Notes under the pieces: model-generated
What the model was told of the DNA's origin: nothing
Database searches by the model: none
What the model saw: only the letters and a program-made list of their open reading frames with translations
Translations under genes and position numbers: made by a program
NCBI GenBank assembly: GCA_002778195.1
Contig: PCDI01000001.1
Location: forward strand, 5,109,869 to 5,173,868
Direction of reading: 5' to 3'
DNA from: Raffaelea ambrosiae
Taxonomy: Eukaryota; Ascomycota; Sordariomycetes; Ophiostomatales; Ophiostomataceae
DNA: 64,000 nucleotides
Part shown: piece by piece, positions 45,124 through 57,100 of the stretch
Numbering within the stretch: the first letter of the stretch is position 1
How the letters are laid out: every line of letters begins with the position of its first letter

Positions 45124-47651
45124 TTTTTGGTTTTCGGGGTATCACGGTAAGGGTGGGTTTTTTTTTTTTTTTGGTGGAATGTATCGTTTGTTTCAGAGTG
45201 GAGGGACAGCAACAAAAAGGAGGAAAGAGAAAGAAAAAGATAAGCAAGAGACCAGAAGACCAGGGGAGGGGGAGACCAAAAAGAACAACAACAAAAAGGA
45301 CCAAGAGGTGGTGTGTAGGTGTTGTGTGTATGTGTGTGTGAGTGCTCTTCTCAAGGTTGCAAGGTCAGCTCCGGCTGATAGAAAGAGAACAAGAAGAAGA
45401 AGGAACAACGAGGAAAACAAATCGAGTATCAAGCAGCAAGTATCAAATGAAATCATATATAGATCTTGGTTCTTTTTGGCCTCGACAAATTGGTAGGCAG
45501 GCTCTCTCTTGTGCTCTCTGTCGTTGGTCAGTCTTCAACACAAGAAAACCCATCTTACACAGCCGTGTTAAGTAATCATCGTCCCGAGTCCACAGACATG
45601 GAGTCTGGTCTTACACGCGCACGATCCACTCTATCAATCACGAATACATAACGTCCGTTATCAGTGATTATCCACAGTAAATGGTTATCCTGCCCAACCC
45701 GAATATCCATAACCCACTCTCGTCAGCGCAAATAATACCCTGTGGTTTCTGTCACTCGATTGGCTCGATCAAAGACACTGCATCTTGGCTAGTCGAACAC
45801 CTCTCCCACCAGTTTTACGACACGCCTTGGCCATCTTTCAAAGCAAACACGATCTTTTTTTCAAGCATCCGGACATCTGGAGAAGAAAAAAAGAAGAAAA
45901 AAGATAATCCTGTTACCACAAAACACAACACAACACAACACAACACAACAGCAAACAGCTCGCACGAACTCTTTTTCAAACGGCTAACCATGGAACGACT
46001 CTTGTTGGTAGATAGAGTCCAGTGATCGTCGGTAATCTGACGCGCAGTATTGCATCGCATCAAGCACGATGTCCGTAATTTTTTTTCTGCGACGAGGAAA
46101 AAAAGGCGTATATATCTATAGGTCGGTCCCTGGTTCCCTGATGCGTTCGTCCATAGATCTTTGGTCTCTGGAAATTCGGCTCGTTCCGTCTTCATGACTG
46201 CATGCTTCAGCTGAGCATAGCTCATCTGGGGATTCTTCTAGAATATGTTCGTATCTCGCATCGACGGCTAATTTGTTATTTCAGTGAGATACCACAGCAC
46301 TCTACAGAAAAAGGCCTGCATTACACTGGTGTGCCGTAATATGTTTTTGTTTTCTTTTCTGGCCAAACTTTCACTCAGCCCGGTTGCGTCCTCTCTCTGG
46401 CTTCCACGACAGGCTACTGTTATTTTTTTTTTCATGCCCAGCTACCGGTTCACGGCAGCAAGAACTCTGATTTAGGACATGTGCATGTTTGGTGCCAGAA
46501 AATTGAAGAGGAACCATTTGGGCTACATACTGGGAATGCACATGCAAACTTGAACTTGGACAGTGAGAACTCTTCGTAGCTTGAGGCATGCGGCACAGCC
46601 GAACTAAGACCGGAGCGGAAGCCTTATGTGTTTTTTTTTTGTGTTTTTTCTCTACGACGGAAATTCTACATTCATGTTTGACATGTTGGTTTCAGTATGT
46701 TTCTTCTTGATACATATTTTCGCAATTCCATGTACATTTTTTCTTCTGTGTGTGCGTGTGTGTGTGTTTTTTTTCGCTTTCTGTCTTATTTTTGCTCGTC
46801 TTTTGTTTGTGCTTTCTGTATCTTCCTACTGTTTGCCACCTTTTCCCGTCCCATCTGTATCTTGTTCCTGGCCTCGAAACACGTTTTTTCTTCGAATTCT
46901 AATTGGCTCAATTAAGGTGTTCATCAATAATGGACAATTCACCCCAGTGTCGGTGTAGCAATTTGGTCCCACTCCGCACATAAACTGTTAAGCCACTCTG
47001 CCTACGCACACCCCCAAACAAATTATTCTCGCACCCTCTCATTGTACTTCACAACAATATATACGACATGTTTTCTCTTTTTTCTTTCTTGTCGTTTTCA
47101 CAGCCACCTTAATGACAAGTAACTGACTCGGTTATTACAGTTATTTCGTAGATATGTAGTGCAGATTATCTCACGGCATTATCTCTATACTTTTTCACTG
47201 GAAATGTTTCCTGTATAAAGCTGTGTGGCCTGTCAATGCTTTTTTATATATCTTTCTCGTGAATATTAGCAACATTATGCACATCTGTAGGAGTGAGAGT
47301 AAGCAAGAAGGAGTGAGACTGGCCTGATCGCTCTTGTCAGATCAGTGGCGTCTTATGGGCACGATAATGCAAGTCTGAGAATAATTGACAGAATGCGTTA
47401 TATTTGAATAGGGGAACCACTTGCGTTCGTTCCAGAGTATTCTCTATTTATTCTGCAACTCCGAAGATCATCTCCTTTTCTTCTTCTCTTCCTTTCTTTT
47501 CTTCTTTCTTTCTCTGTCCACCTCTCTCTGTCTGTCTCACTGTCTTGTCCTCTACCTTGTTTCCCCCCTCATTCTCTCTCTCTCTCTCCCTCTTTCATCC
47601 CTCTTTCCCGTACTCTCTTCCTTAGACGTGTCCAGTCATATCATCATCATC
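45124..47651. promoter_or_regulatory. divergent region between PKS and thioesterase genes
   Basis: This 2.5-kb stretch has no supported gene and holds both promoters. TATATAT at 45454-45460 (for the minus-strand PKS) and TATAAAG at 47214-47220 (for the thioesterase) are candidates. An ACACA/ACAAC pentamer tandem lies at about 45919-45950 and long T- and CT-rich tracts at 46630-46860 and 47470-47630, the last being the thioesterase leader. Confidence 0.45.
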
Positions 47652-48557
47652 ATGCGGCAACTCCAAAACAGACCTCGTGGATCAAATGCCACGCCCCTTT
47701 TCCTGTTCCACGATGCAAGTGGCACCATCTCCACCTATTACGCACTGCGCCCCATGGGTCGAGATGTCTATGCCATCTCTGAGTCGCAAGTCAAGGGCGA
47801 GAGTTGCAGATCTCTCCAGGAGATGGGCCGTCGATACTATGCTGCTATTAAGAAAATCGTCCCGGAAGGGCGAGTTTTGCTCGGTGGCTGGTCGCTGGGC
47901 GGCATGATTGCACTTCAAGTCGCCTCGATATTCAGCCGAGACCCCAAAGTAAACGTGGATGGCATCATCATGATGGACAGTCCATTTCCCGACTACGGCC
48001 ATGTCGTCCTCCCGGCTCGGTTGCTGTCCGCCGTGGAAGAGAAATGCAAAGACAGCGAGGGCAGCCTTCCCACAACGCCGGCAGAAAGACTCGAGAGGGC
48101 CTTTGTCAAAAGTGTCACCATGCTGCACAGATGGCGTGCTCCGGTATGGCGCCTACAGCGACAGCCATACACTGTTATGCTGCGTGCCAAGGAGCGGGTG
48201 GTCCAAGAGACCCTGCCCGGTCTGTCCTTTGTCGACCAGTTCAGAGACAGCCCGACTCTGGGTTGGAACGAGCGGTCTGGAGCCGCCATTGTAAACGACA
48301 ATTATACCATCGACGGTCACCACTTTAGTCTTTTTGAGTCCAGAAATGTAAGATCTCTTTTTGTTTCTTCAATCATTTGTTTTCGATTCAGTTTTACTAA
48401 TTCTCTACAGGCCGCATCCATCTCAACGGCAATGGCAAATGTTGCCATGAAAATGGAAAAGTTGGCCCGTATTGACGACGATGATGATGACATGGAGGAC
48501 TTTGGTTTCTCTGCTACGAACTACCATATGGCGAGAAGTGTTGGCATTGCTGTGTAA
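47652..48557 (+). CDS. free-standing thioesterase (alpha/beta hydrolase)
   Basis: Two exons, 47652-48347 and 48411-48557, separated by a 63-base intron, give 280 residues. The catalytic triad fits a PKS/NRPS thioesterase: Ser81 in GGWSLGG, Asp109 in MMDSPFPDYG and His in IDGHHFSLF near residue 225. The opening FLFHDASGTISTYYAL is the usual first strand and oxyanion loop. The C-terminus is acidic (DDDDDDMED). The neighbouring PKS has no release domain, so the likely job is hydrolysis or transfer of its chain; a type II editing role is the alternative. The stretch of ATC repeats before the start codon offers no upstream in-frame ATG. Confidence 0.9.
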   Translation: MRQLQNRPRGSNATPLFLFHDASGTISTYYALRPMGRDVYAISESQVKGESCRSLQEMGRRYYAAIKKIVPEGRVLLGGWSLGGMIALQVASIFSRDPKVNVDGIIMMDSPFPDYGHVVLPARLLSAVEEKCKDSEGSLPTTPAERLERAFVKSVTMLHRWRAPVWRLQRQPYTVMLRAKERVVQETLPGLSFVDQFRDSPTLGWNERSGAAIVNDNYTIDGHHFSLFESRNVRSLFVSSIICFRFSFTNSLQAASISTAMANVAMKMEKLARIDDDDDDMEDFGFSATNYHMARSVGIAV

Positions 48558-49027
48558 AAAGAAAGAATTTTAGAGAAAAAACTTAGAAACAAAATGCTCT
48601 TTGTCCTGTTCAACCGAAGTTTGGCTGTATTAGTCATGTGTCTCCAACTGACTTAGAGTTTCTGCGAACGCCACGTGGAAAGAATGGTCCCTCGCATAAG
48701 AATGACAGGGGAGTACACCGTTCACGCCGTGGAGTGCATGCAGTAATTGGCTTCAGATGTTATTTTATTTTTTTCTGTTTTGGTTATTGACGCTCCGTTA
48801 TTGACGTTGCGACCGTTTCAACCTGTTTTTATTTTGGGGGGGGCGGCTGGACCCACCCGTTTACGTACACTCTCGCGGATTTCGCGGTAGCCTGCCTGCA
48901 CTGGAACCGACTAACTGCTCAAGTTCGGTATGCCCGGGCGTGCCACCAACGCCCCAACAAGCACTTGCCTCTCGCCTTCTGCCTCTTGTTCATTCACTGA
49001 CTGAGTTACCATCTTTCTTTCGCCACC
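48558..49027. other. spacer between thioesterase and MFS genes
   Basis: The 470 bases hold the thioesterase 3' end and the MFS promoter. A G-run at 48836-48844 is the only notable tract. No gene is seen. Confidence 0.4.
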
Positions 49028-50930
49028 ATGGAGCCAGTCAGCGATGTCAACGAGCTGGAGTTTGCAGCAGCTGCTGTACAGCAGGATGACGAGGAGGAGC
49101 AATCCGGCAGTCGCGGCACTGGCCATGAACTCGAGCAGCTGCCTCTCGTCGTTGTCGACGCGCCTTTCGCAGACGAGGACGGTTGCCTGCCTTGCGCAGA
49201 AGGTCAAGACGACGATGATGATCGAGATGATTACACGAGAGACTTTGCGCATCTGCCCTGGTATCGGCGACCTTCTATCGAATGGGCCTTGGTTCCCTAT
49301 CTTGTCCTGGCTCTGATCTACGGCGGCATCATCTCTCCCAAAATCAACCTCATCGTCGACCTCGTCTGTCGCCATTACTACTCGTCTCCGCCTACTCCTC
49401 TGACGCTGTTCCACAGTGGCACGGCTGACGACGGCCAATGCCGCACCCCCGAGGTCTCCCAGAGAGTCTCGCTCTTTATGCTGGTGGGCGACCTGCTCGG
49501 AGGCATCCTTCCCGCCATTGTCAGTCCACGGCTCGGCGCCTTGTCGGATCTGTACGGCCGCAAGCCCATCTTGATCCTTGGCAGCCTCGGGTCCATGGGC
49601 GGTGAAATCGTCACCATTCTCGTCGCCTCGAACCAGGACACGATGCACGTCAACTGGATGCTGCTCTCCTTTTTCCTGGACGGTCTGACCGGCTCCGCCA
49701 TTCTGGCCATGGCCATGGTGAACACGTATGCCACCGACTGCGTCCCCCCACACCGCCGCAGCACGGCCTTTAGCTACTTCCACGGCTGTGCAGGCATCGG
49801 CATTGCTGTTGGTCCTATATTGACGGGGTACATCGTGGCGTGGTCGGGCCGCATTGTCACCGTTTTTTGGATCACACTGGGCGTCCACGTCGCGTGTGCA
49901 CTGTTTGTGCTCTTTCTTGTGCCCGAGTCGGTCTCGAGACGTCGCCGGGACAAGGCGCGGAGAAAAGCTCGTGAGCAGGCTGCGGCCAAAGCTCTGGCCA
50001 GGTCAACGAGGCCGGCGCGATGGCAGACCGAGGGAAGCACAGGATGGGCAGCGGCATGGAGACGAAGGCTGTTGTTTTTGCGTCATCTGGACCCGCGGGC
50101 CCTGCTGGAGCCGCTCAAGATTCTGTATCCCACGGGTCCCGGCAGTTCTCCGGCGCTGCGCCGAAACCTCCTCGTCTTGGCCGCCATGGACACGATCATG
50201 TTTGCGGTTGCCATGGGGAGCGGCAATATCGTCTTGATCTATGCCAACAAACAGTTCGGCTGGGCCACGTTCGAGTCGGGCCGATTCATGACGAGTGTGG
50301 GCAGTACGCGGGTGATCTTTTTGATGGTGGTTTGGCCTGTCATTACACATCTTGTACGCCGGAAATCCGTCCAGAGATCCGCCCACGACCCCGAACACCC
50401 AACAGCCCCCACGAAAGGCTGCGACTGGTTCGACCTGACTGTCGTCCGTGTTGGCATTACCCTCGAGACTCTAGGCTGGGTTGGGTACAGCCTGGCCGGC
50501 AGCGGTGCCCTCTTTACCCTTTCTGGCATGATTGGTGCCACGGGCGGTGTCTCTTCCCCGGCTCTGCAGTCGGCACTGACCCGACACGTGCCGTCGGACC
50601 AGACGGGACAACTGCTGGGTGCCAACGGACTTTTGCATGCCCTGACACTGATTGTCGCCCCCGTGGTCTTCAATGCCGTGTATGCCGCGACCGTGGGACA
50701 TTTCGCGCAGGCCGCGTTTGTATGTCTGGCCTTTACTTTTGCTACCGCATTTGTCCTTAGTTGGCTAGTCCGGCCTCATGGTGAGTCTGAGCCGGCGTTG
50801 TTCAAACCCCGAACTGTTGACCTTGCAGAGCTAACCTGGGATCATCTGAACAGTATTCTGGGATACGGACGAGACAGATACCTCTGTGCCGGGACCGTCC
50901 GCCAATGCGGAGTGGGCTGAGTCGGAGTGA
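49028..50930 (+). CDS. MFS transporter (TetA-like drug:proton antiporter type)
   Basis: The ATG at 49028 is in a near-ideal context (GCCACCATGG). A 72-base intron, 50781-50853 by GTGAGT to GAACAG, joins exon 49028-50780 to 50854-50930 and gives 609 residues with an acidic end; without it the frame stops at 50920 with a basic tail. A long acidic N-terminus precedes about twelve membrane segments. The motif-A loop SPRLGALSDLYGRKP follows TM2 near residue 170. TM segments include ILAMAMVNTYATD and GIAVGPILTGYIVAW; a basic Arg/Ala-rich central loop lies near 300-360. Such carriers often export a cluster's product, but substrate and direction are inferred from location only. Confidence 0.88.
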
Positions 50931-52066
50931 CGCAACATTTTATGGCTGACTAGGGATGTATTGGGAAAACTTTTTGATTCTGCGTTGTATTTGAGTAAAA
51001 CTGGAAGAGAGCAAAAATTAAAAATTAAAAATTAAAAAATTAAAAAATAGATCTCGTTAGGCCATTTTGTTGGATATGGTTTTAAAATGGATAGAACTAC
51101 ATGCAATTGGAAAGCGTCGATACTGGTAACTCCTTTTGAGCTCTGCTGCAGGTTGCAATGCTCAAAAACAAATATTTCGAGAGAAAATGACAACGATTCA
51201 AAAACAGAAAAACTTGTACAAATTCATGACACGTCCATAAGAGCAATAAATATGCTCTTATAAATATCCGAGAATAGACCTCCCTCGTATATATATTGCA
51301 GACTAGCCCTGTGGCCTTTAGCCTTCTCCCTTTGTTGTGATCGGCTAAACTTAAAATAAACTGTTTATTTTAGCAGTTTTAGCAGAAAAATCAAGGCTTG
51401 TGATACTGTGCAAGAAGACCAGTGATTCTAAACTGCTGCTCATTGGATGCAAGTGAATATTAATCGCTGAAGAGCGGGTACTCTTCTCTATCTGATGCTC
51501 AAGGGAGCGAGCCTGCTCTTTCATCTACTTGACGTGGTCAAAGTGACCGAGGGTGATCATTTGCTTTCCTCTAATGGTCCTCACCATAGGCCGTGCGCTG
51601 TTCTGCCAGTGTGGACCGCCCTAGCCATAGCGCCGTGTCATAAATAGTGGATAGACATTGTTGGTCTGCCCCTGATATTGAGGTCCTTCCGCTAAGTTAG
51701 TGGCTCGGTTGACCGAGGCTCCACTACTTAAGAAAGCTGGGGGGGATTGTCGTAACATTGAGACAGACTAATACCTGTCCACTAAATCTCCGAATACAAC
51801 TGCTCCGCGCAAACAGCGGGTTTTCAAGATCGCTTGTTAGTTTTAAGTTTCTAAGAATACAAATAATGTCTGTGAGACATGGCAATATATATAAACGCGC
51901 CGAATTGATGGAGATCGCTGCTTAAGCCAATCACGTCGCCCAAACCCATTACGTAACCACGCACGGACGGGCACTCCCGCGATTTCTCGAACAAAAAGAT
52001 GATGTGGTTTCCCGTGCGGGGTTTTTTCCCCAGCATCCACCTGTTCTTCAACAAATGCCAACAAAA
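50931..52066. other. AT-rich spacer before the LaeA-like gene
   Basis: No gene is seen. It contains an AAAATT-type tandem at about 51015-51048, a perfect palindrome AAAATAAAC-T-GTTTATTTT at 51353-51371, a strong hairpin at 51693-51730 (listed separately), and TATATATAAA at 51886-51895, 172 bases before the next ATG. Confidence 0.5.
51693..51730. repeat. imperfect hairpin of about 16 base pairs
   Basis: Left arm 51693-51709 pairs with right arm 51712-51730: CTCGGT pairs with ACCGAG, TAGTGG with CCACTA and TAAG with CTTA, interrupted by one small bulge on each side. It lies in the AT-rich spacer between the MFS and LaeA-like genes. It could be a terminator-like structure or a miniature element remnant. 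Confidence 0.6.
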
Positions 52067-53606
52067 ATGTCCGGAACTAAAGACGCCAAGACGAGCCCCG
52101 AGCGGTCGCCGACTGCGTCCCCAGCGGCAGTCTCTCCGCCGGCGGCAGCACCTGTCGAAGACGACCTTGATGATGGCGACTCGACAATAACCTCAACCGA
52201 GGAGTCGACAGCGTCGATCAGCTCTAGCATCATGCAGTATCGTGTAATCAACGGGCGGCGGTACCACAGCGACCGTTTCGATACGCAGTATTGGTGAGCA
52301 GGACGAAGAACTGGCCCCGGATTGGTTCACGAGTGGTGGAAGACTTGGAGAAGATGCTGACGGCTTACTGCGTACTGCCAGGGGATCCAATGACGACTCT
52401 CAGAACGAGGTGCTCGATATTATGTGAGTGTGTTGCGAGATCTGTGAGGGGTGTGAAAGCTTTGTGAGCTGTGGCAGCTGACGGCGTAAAAAAAGGCATC
52501 ATTTCTTGCTGGTCCTGCTCGACGGCGCACTGTACAAGGCGCCTATCGAGCCGGAAAAGATACAGGTAGGAACAGGCCACAACTTGAAGCGAACATGGCG
52601 CGGTGCGCGATATTGTGCTCGGCGCGGGGAAGTGGCTGACTTTGCGACTTGACATGGAACAGAAAGTCGTCGATATTGGAACGGGAACTGGTGAGCATTC
52701 CGGGAAAAAAGGGTATTCTTCTTGCGAGAGTTCGCAAATACTGACGACCTATCTCTGACAGGGATCTGGACCATGTAGGTGATTGTGCGAAAATGGCTCA
52801 TCCAGAAAATTTCTGACAAGCAATCCACAGTGACTTTGCCGATGCCCACCCAAATGTATCGGTCATCGGCACCGACATTTCGCCCATCCAGCCCACCTGG
52901 ATACCGCCCAACGCTGAGTTGTAAGTGCAGCTTTGTAGAGCCTTCACCCCTCTCTCTTTCTCTTTCTCTTTCCCTCCTTCGCCTTTCCTTCCCTGGCCGT
53001 CTACTCACTCCCCCCAGCCAAATCGACGACTGTTGCCAGCCCTGGACGTTTCCTCCCAACTCGGTCGACTACATCCACATCCGCTGGATGACCGGCATTG
53101 TGTCCGACTGGGAAGCTGTCTACCGCGAGGCCTACAAAGCTCTCAAACCCGGCGGCTACATCGAGACCATCGAGCCCTCCACCGGCATCCACTGTGACGA
53201 CGGCACCATGCCCGCCGACAGCAACGTGGCGCGCTGGCCGCAGATCTTTGTCAAGGCCGGCGAAAAGACGGGCCGCTGCTTTACCATGTACGAGACCAAC
53301 GTGCAGAAGGCCGGGCTCGCGGCAGCCGGCTTTCAAAATGTGGACAGCTTCACCGAGAAGGCCCCGATCGGGCCCTGGCGAAGCGATCCCAAGTACAACG
53401 AGGCTGGGCGGTATCTGCAGTTTGGGCTGGAACGGGACCTGGAGGGCATGACGATGCTGGTGGCGACGATGTTGCTGGGGTGGACGCCGGAGGAAGTGAA
53501 CGTGTTCGTGGCCAAGATGCGCAAGGAGCTGCACGCGGGCAAGTTCCACTCCTATTTTTTCATCCATTACGTGTGGGCGCAGAAGCCGCTGGAGTCTGAA
53601 GATTGA
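52067..53606 (+). CDS. LaeA-like SAM-dependent methyltransferase
   Basis: Seven exons: 52067-52293, 52382-52423, 52496-52565, 52663-52690, 52762-52774, 52831-52920, 53018-53606, for 352 residues. The spliced core has the family order: QYWGSNDDSQNEVLDIMHHF, LLDGALYKAPIEPEKI, SAM motif KVVDIGTGTGIW, TIDFADAHPNVSVIGTDISP, WTFPPNSVDYIHIRWMTG and the post-motif KALKPGGYIETIEP. Every junction keeps phase. The N-terminal 45 residues are Ser/Thr/Pro-rich and disordered. An earlier in-frame ATG at 52055 would add four residues. LaeA-type proteins include global regulators and pathway tailoring methyltransferases; position inside this cluster suits either. The 13-base exon 5 is unusually short. Confidence 0.9.
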
Positions 53607-54101
53607 GGAATGGGGGGTGTCGTGTCGAGAGTGGTGTGGCGATTCTTTCTCATGCCCCTGTGATTACCTTTCTCCAGATTGCTCTTCTTTTTCTTTTTTT
53701 TTCCCCCGTTTTTCCCCTTCTTTTTTTGGCGCCTTCTTATGGATGAGTTGCCATTTATCATGGGGTGGTAGTTGTCATTTCACTTGGGGTGGTAGTTGTC
53801 TTCTTTTCTTTTTACGTTCCACATCTTCCTTGATGTGCACCAGAGCCCAGGACTAGCATAAGGGCAGCGCATGCTTGCAGAGGTATGAGCAGGCCTCTAT
53901 ACAAACCAGGACATTTTTTCGAATGACAGTAAGCCTATCTATGATGGATTTGAACTTTTCTAGAAAAACAGACTATGTTTATGCAATGCAAAATACGAGA
54001 GATATTTGTGTGTCGATGCATGTGTGTGGGTGGGGTGTTTTTTTTTTCTTTTCTGCCTTTCCCCTCCCTGCCTGCCACCCCCTCTACCCTGCCCCCCACG
54101 A
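53607..54101. other. convergent spacer
   Basis: The 3' ends of the LaeA-like gene (+) and ABC transporter gene (-) meet here. GGGGTGGTAGTTGTC occurs twice at about 53762-53776 and 53786-53800 (24-base period). No gene is recognised. Confidence 0.5.
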
Positions 54102-57100
54102 CTACGACTTCGCTGAGCTGATCTCTGACGTGGCTTTGCTGAACGTGCTGGCAAACAGCGAGTCTGGCTGCTGTAGCAACTCGCTCGGGACGCCAAACTC
54201 AACAATCTTGCCCTGGTCCATGACCATGACCCGGTCAAACTGCGACAAGATGTCCAGCCGATGCGCGACGTAGAGCACCGTGGAGCCCTCAAAGCCGCCG
54301 ACGACGGCCGCGTCGATGATCTGCTGGGTGCTGCTGTCGGCTTTGCTCGTGGGCTCGTCCAGCAGGACCAGGCGGCTGGCGCGCAGGAGGGCGCGCACAA
54401 TGCAAAAAATTTGCTTCTCGCCGTGGGAGAGGAGGTCGTCCTCGACGAGCGTGTCCAGGCCCTGGCGCTCGTGGAACCGCTCGTAGAGGCCGTATTCTTT
54501 GAGGGTGGAGATCATGGTCTCGTCGCTGGGCGGCTCGGACGCGCCGAGGGTGAGATTGGTGCGCACGTCGGCGCGCAGCAAGACGGGGTTTTGGGGCACG
54601 ACGGTGATGGAGGACCGCAAAGACTCCGGTTCGAGCACGGAGACATCCCAGCCGTCGACCTGGATGGTGCCGTTCTGGATGTGCACAAGACCGAGGATGG
54701 ACGAGATGAAGGTACTTTTTCCGCTGGGTGTTGTCAGTAAAAGAAGGAGAAGAGAAAGGGGGGGGGGGGGTTGTCACATACCTGCCAGTGCGTCCACAAA
54801 TCCCAACCTTCCACCCTGGCTGGATCGTGAGATTCAGGTTGGCTATGACCGGAGGCATCGTGTCCCTGTTTGTTTGCATACACTTGTCAGTGCACTCGTT
54901 TCGTTTTCTGGGGAGAACGGGAAGACCACAAGACCGCTCACTTGTACGCCAGGGAAACGTGGCGGAACTCGACTTTGCCACGACTCGGCCAGTCGTGGGG
55001 CGGGGTCGTCAGGCTGTCCATGGACGATCCCTCGGACGGCGTCGTCTTGGAAAACTGCTGGATGCGCCGCATCGCCCCCAGGGACGTTTCCAGCTCGGTC
55101 CACTGCGACATCAGCCACTTGGTGGACGTGCCGAGTCCCACGATGCTGTACAAGGCCAGACCCAGACCCGAATTGTGCGACACGGCCGAGATGGAAATGA
55201 CAATGACGGCCAGGGCCGCCGTCACCAGGTCGAGCACCAGACTGAGCATGTTCTGGGCCGTGGCCAAGAGGTAGAAGGGCACTTGCGAGGCGGCAATGTG
55301 CTCGCGCGACTGGATCTGGATGTGGCGCAGCCAGCCAAACGCGCGAATGGTGGCGAGCCCCTCGACGGAGCGCACAAAGAGGGAGACGATGGGGCCCTTG
55401 GCCTCGAGGTCGAGCAGACGCAGCTGCGACGATGTGGGCAGGTAGACGGACTGGACGCCGTAGACCACGGCCAGCAGGAAGGGGATGGCGATGCCCGCAT
55501 AGTGGGAGCCGATGATGAGGGTGACGCATTGGGCCAGCAGGGTGAAGAAGACGAGGACGGTGCCGATAAAGGCGAGGGGCACTTCCTGGTCAATGAGGGC
55601 CAGATCCTGCGCGAACCTAGGCGTGTTTTGTGTGTGTCAGCGATCGCCACCACCGGCAGCACAGGCGGGGTGGGTGGACTGCGCGCGCGCGCAAACGTAC
55701 CTGTTGGTGATGGAGCCTCGGTCGGTGGTGGCAAGAAAAGAAAGAGGAGCACTGCGGCCGGTTAGGGGGGGAAGAAGAAGAGAGAAAGGCCAAAAAAAAA
55801 AAAAAAAGAAGAGAGAGAGAGAGCCAAACGTACAACACGAGCGACTCGGCGAGCGATGCGTGGAACTGGATGGAGATGCGCGGCGCAATGATCAGGGTGA
55901 AGAGAATGCAGGCAAACGAAAAGGCCAGCAAGGCGCCCCCGCTGAGGCCCAGATACAGTCCCGTCAGGGTGCCCACGGTGTGGTGCTGCTTGTCCGCCGT
56001 GTAGGTGACCCATGTCTGTATGTAGATTTCTGGCGCCCAGTCAGCGGTCGCCCCGGGCCGTGTCCCGTCGGACAGAAGAAACACGAGGAGAGAGAGATAC
56101 TCACGCGGATAGGTGATGCCCACCACGAAAATGGCCAGCAAAACGGCAAACAGCGACAGCCCGGGCCCGCCACACACCTTGATGAACATGGCGTAGAGGG
56201 CCAGCTCCCCCGTCTTCTGGTACCCGTCGAGGTGGTCGCTGGCGGCGGCGGCCAAGAGCCGCGCATCGGTGTTGTCGTCGCTGCTCTCGCCGGCCCCCGA
56301 GAGGGCCACCCGCATCGGGCTGGGGTCGTCGCCCTGGGGCAGCGGCAGCGGCCCCCCCCCAAAGTGCGGATGGTACGTGTCCGGGTCGGTCAGGATGGGG
56401 CCGTCGGGGCCCAGCGAAAGGGTGGCGATGCTGCTGGGCAGAGGCTTCCGCGAGCTCGAGACCAGGAAGGTGGTGATGTTGTTCTCCTGCAGACAGCCGC
56501 GGGCGCCGACGAGGTTCTCCAGCACCATGTGCTCCGTGTTGGCGTCCAGCCCGCTGAGGCAGTCGTCCAGGACCAAGATCCGCGGGCGTGCGTAAATGGC
56601 GCGGGCCAGGCACTGCGGCTGTCAGGGCGGACGAAGACGGAAGAAGAAGAAGAAAGAAGAAAGAGAAACTCACGATGCGGGCTTTCTGCCCACCACTCAG
56701 CGTATTGCCGTTGCCCGAACACAAACAGGCATCGCCCTCGGGAATGGTGTCCAGGTCCAGCTCCAGGGCGCAGATCCGCAGGGCATCGGCATAGCGCTCG
56801 GGATCAAAGGGGGCCGGGCCCACAATGTTCTCCCGGATGGTGACGTGGTCCAGCCACGGGTTCTGGTCGCAGTAGCCGATGATGTTGTCGCCCACCGTGA
56901 CGTCGCCGGCGCAGTACCGCACCTCGCCGAGGATCATCTTGAGCAGGGTGGACTTCCCCGCGGCCATGGGGCCGACGACGCGCACAATCATGCCCGGCTC
57001 GACGTCGAAGCTGGCGTTCTGGATGACCGCGGGCCCGTCCTGGTCGTACTGGGCGCTGGCCTGCAGCATGGTCACGCGGGCGTGCGGCGGCGGCGCGGCG

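Noticed and set aside
50781..50920. MFS gene ending without an intron at 50920
   Set aside because: A GTGAGT donor and CAG acceptor in phase give an acidic tail ending at 50930, more natural than the unspliced Cys/Arg tail. The choice needs RNA evidence; both leave the transporter core unchanged.
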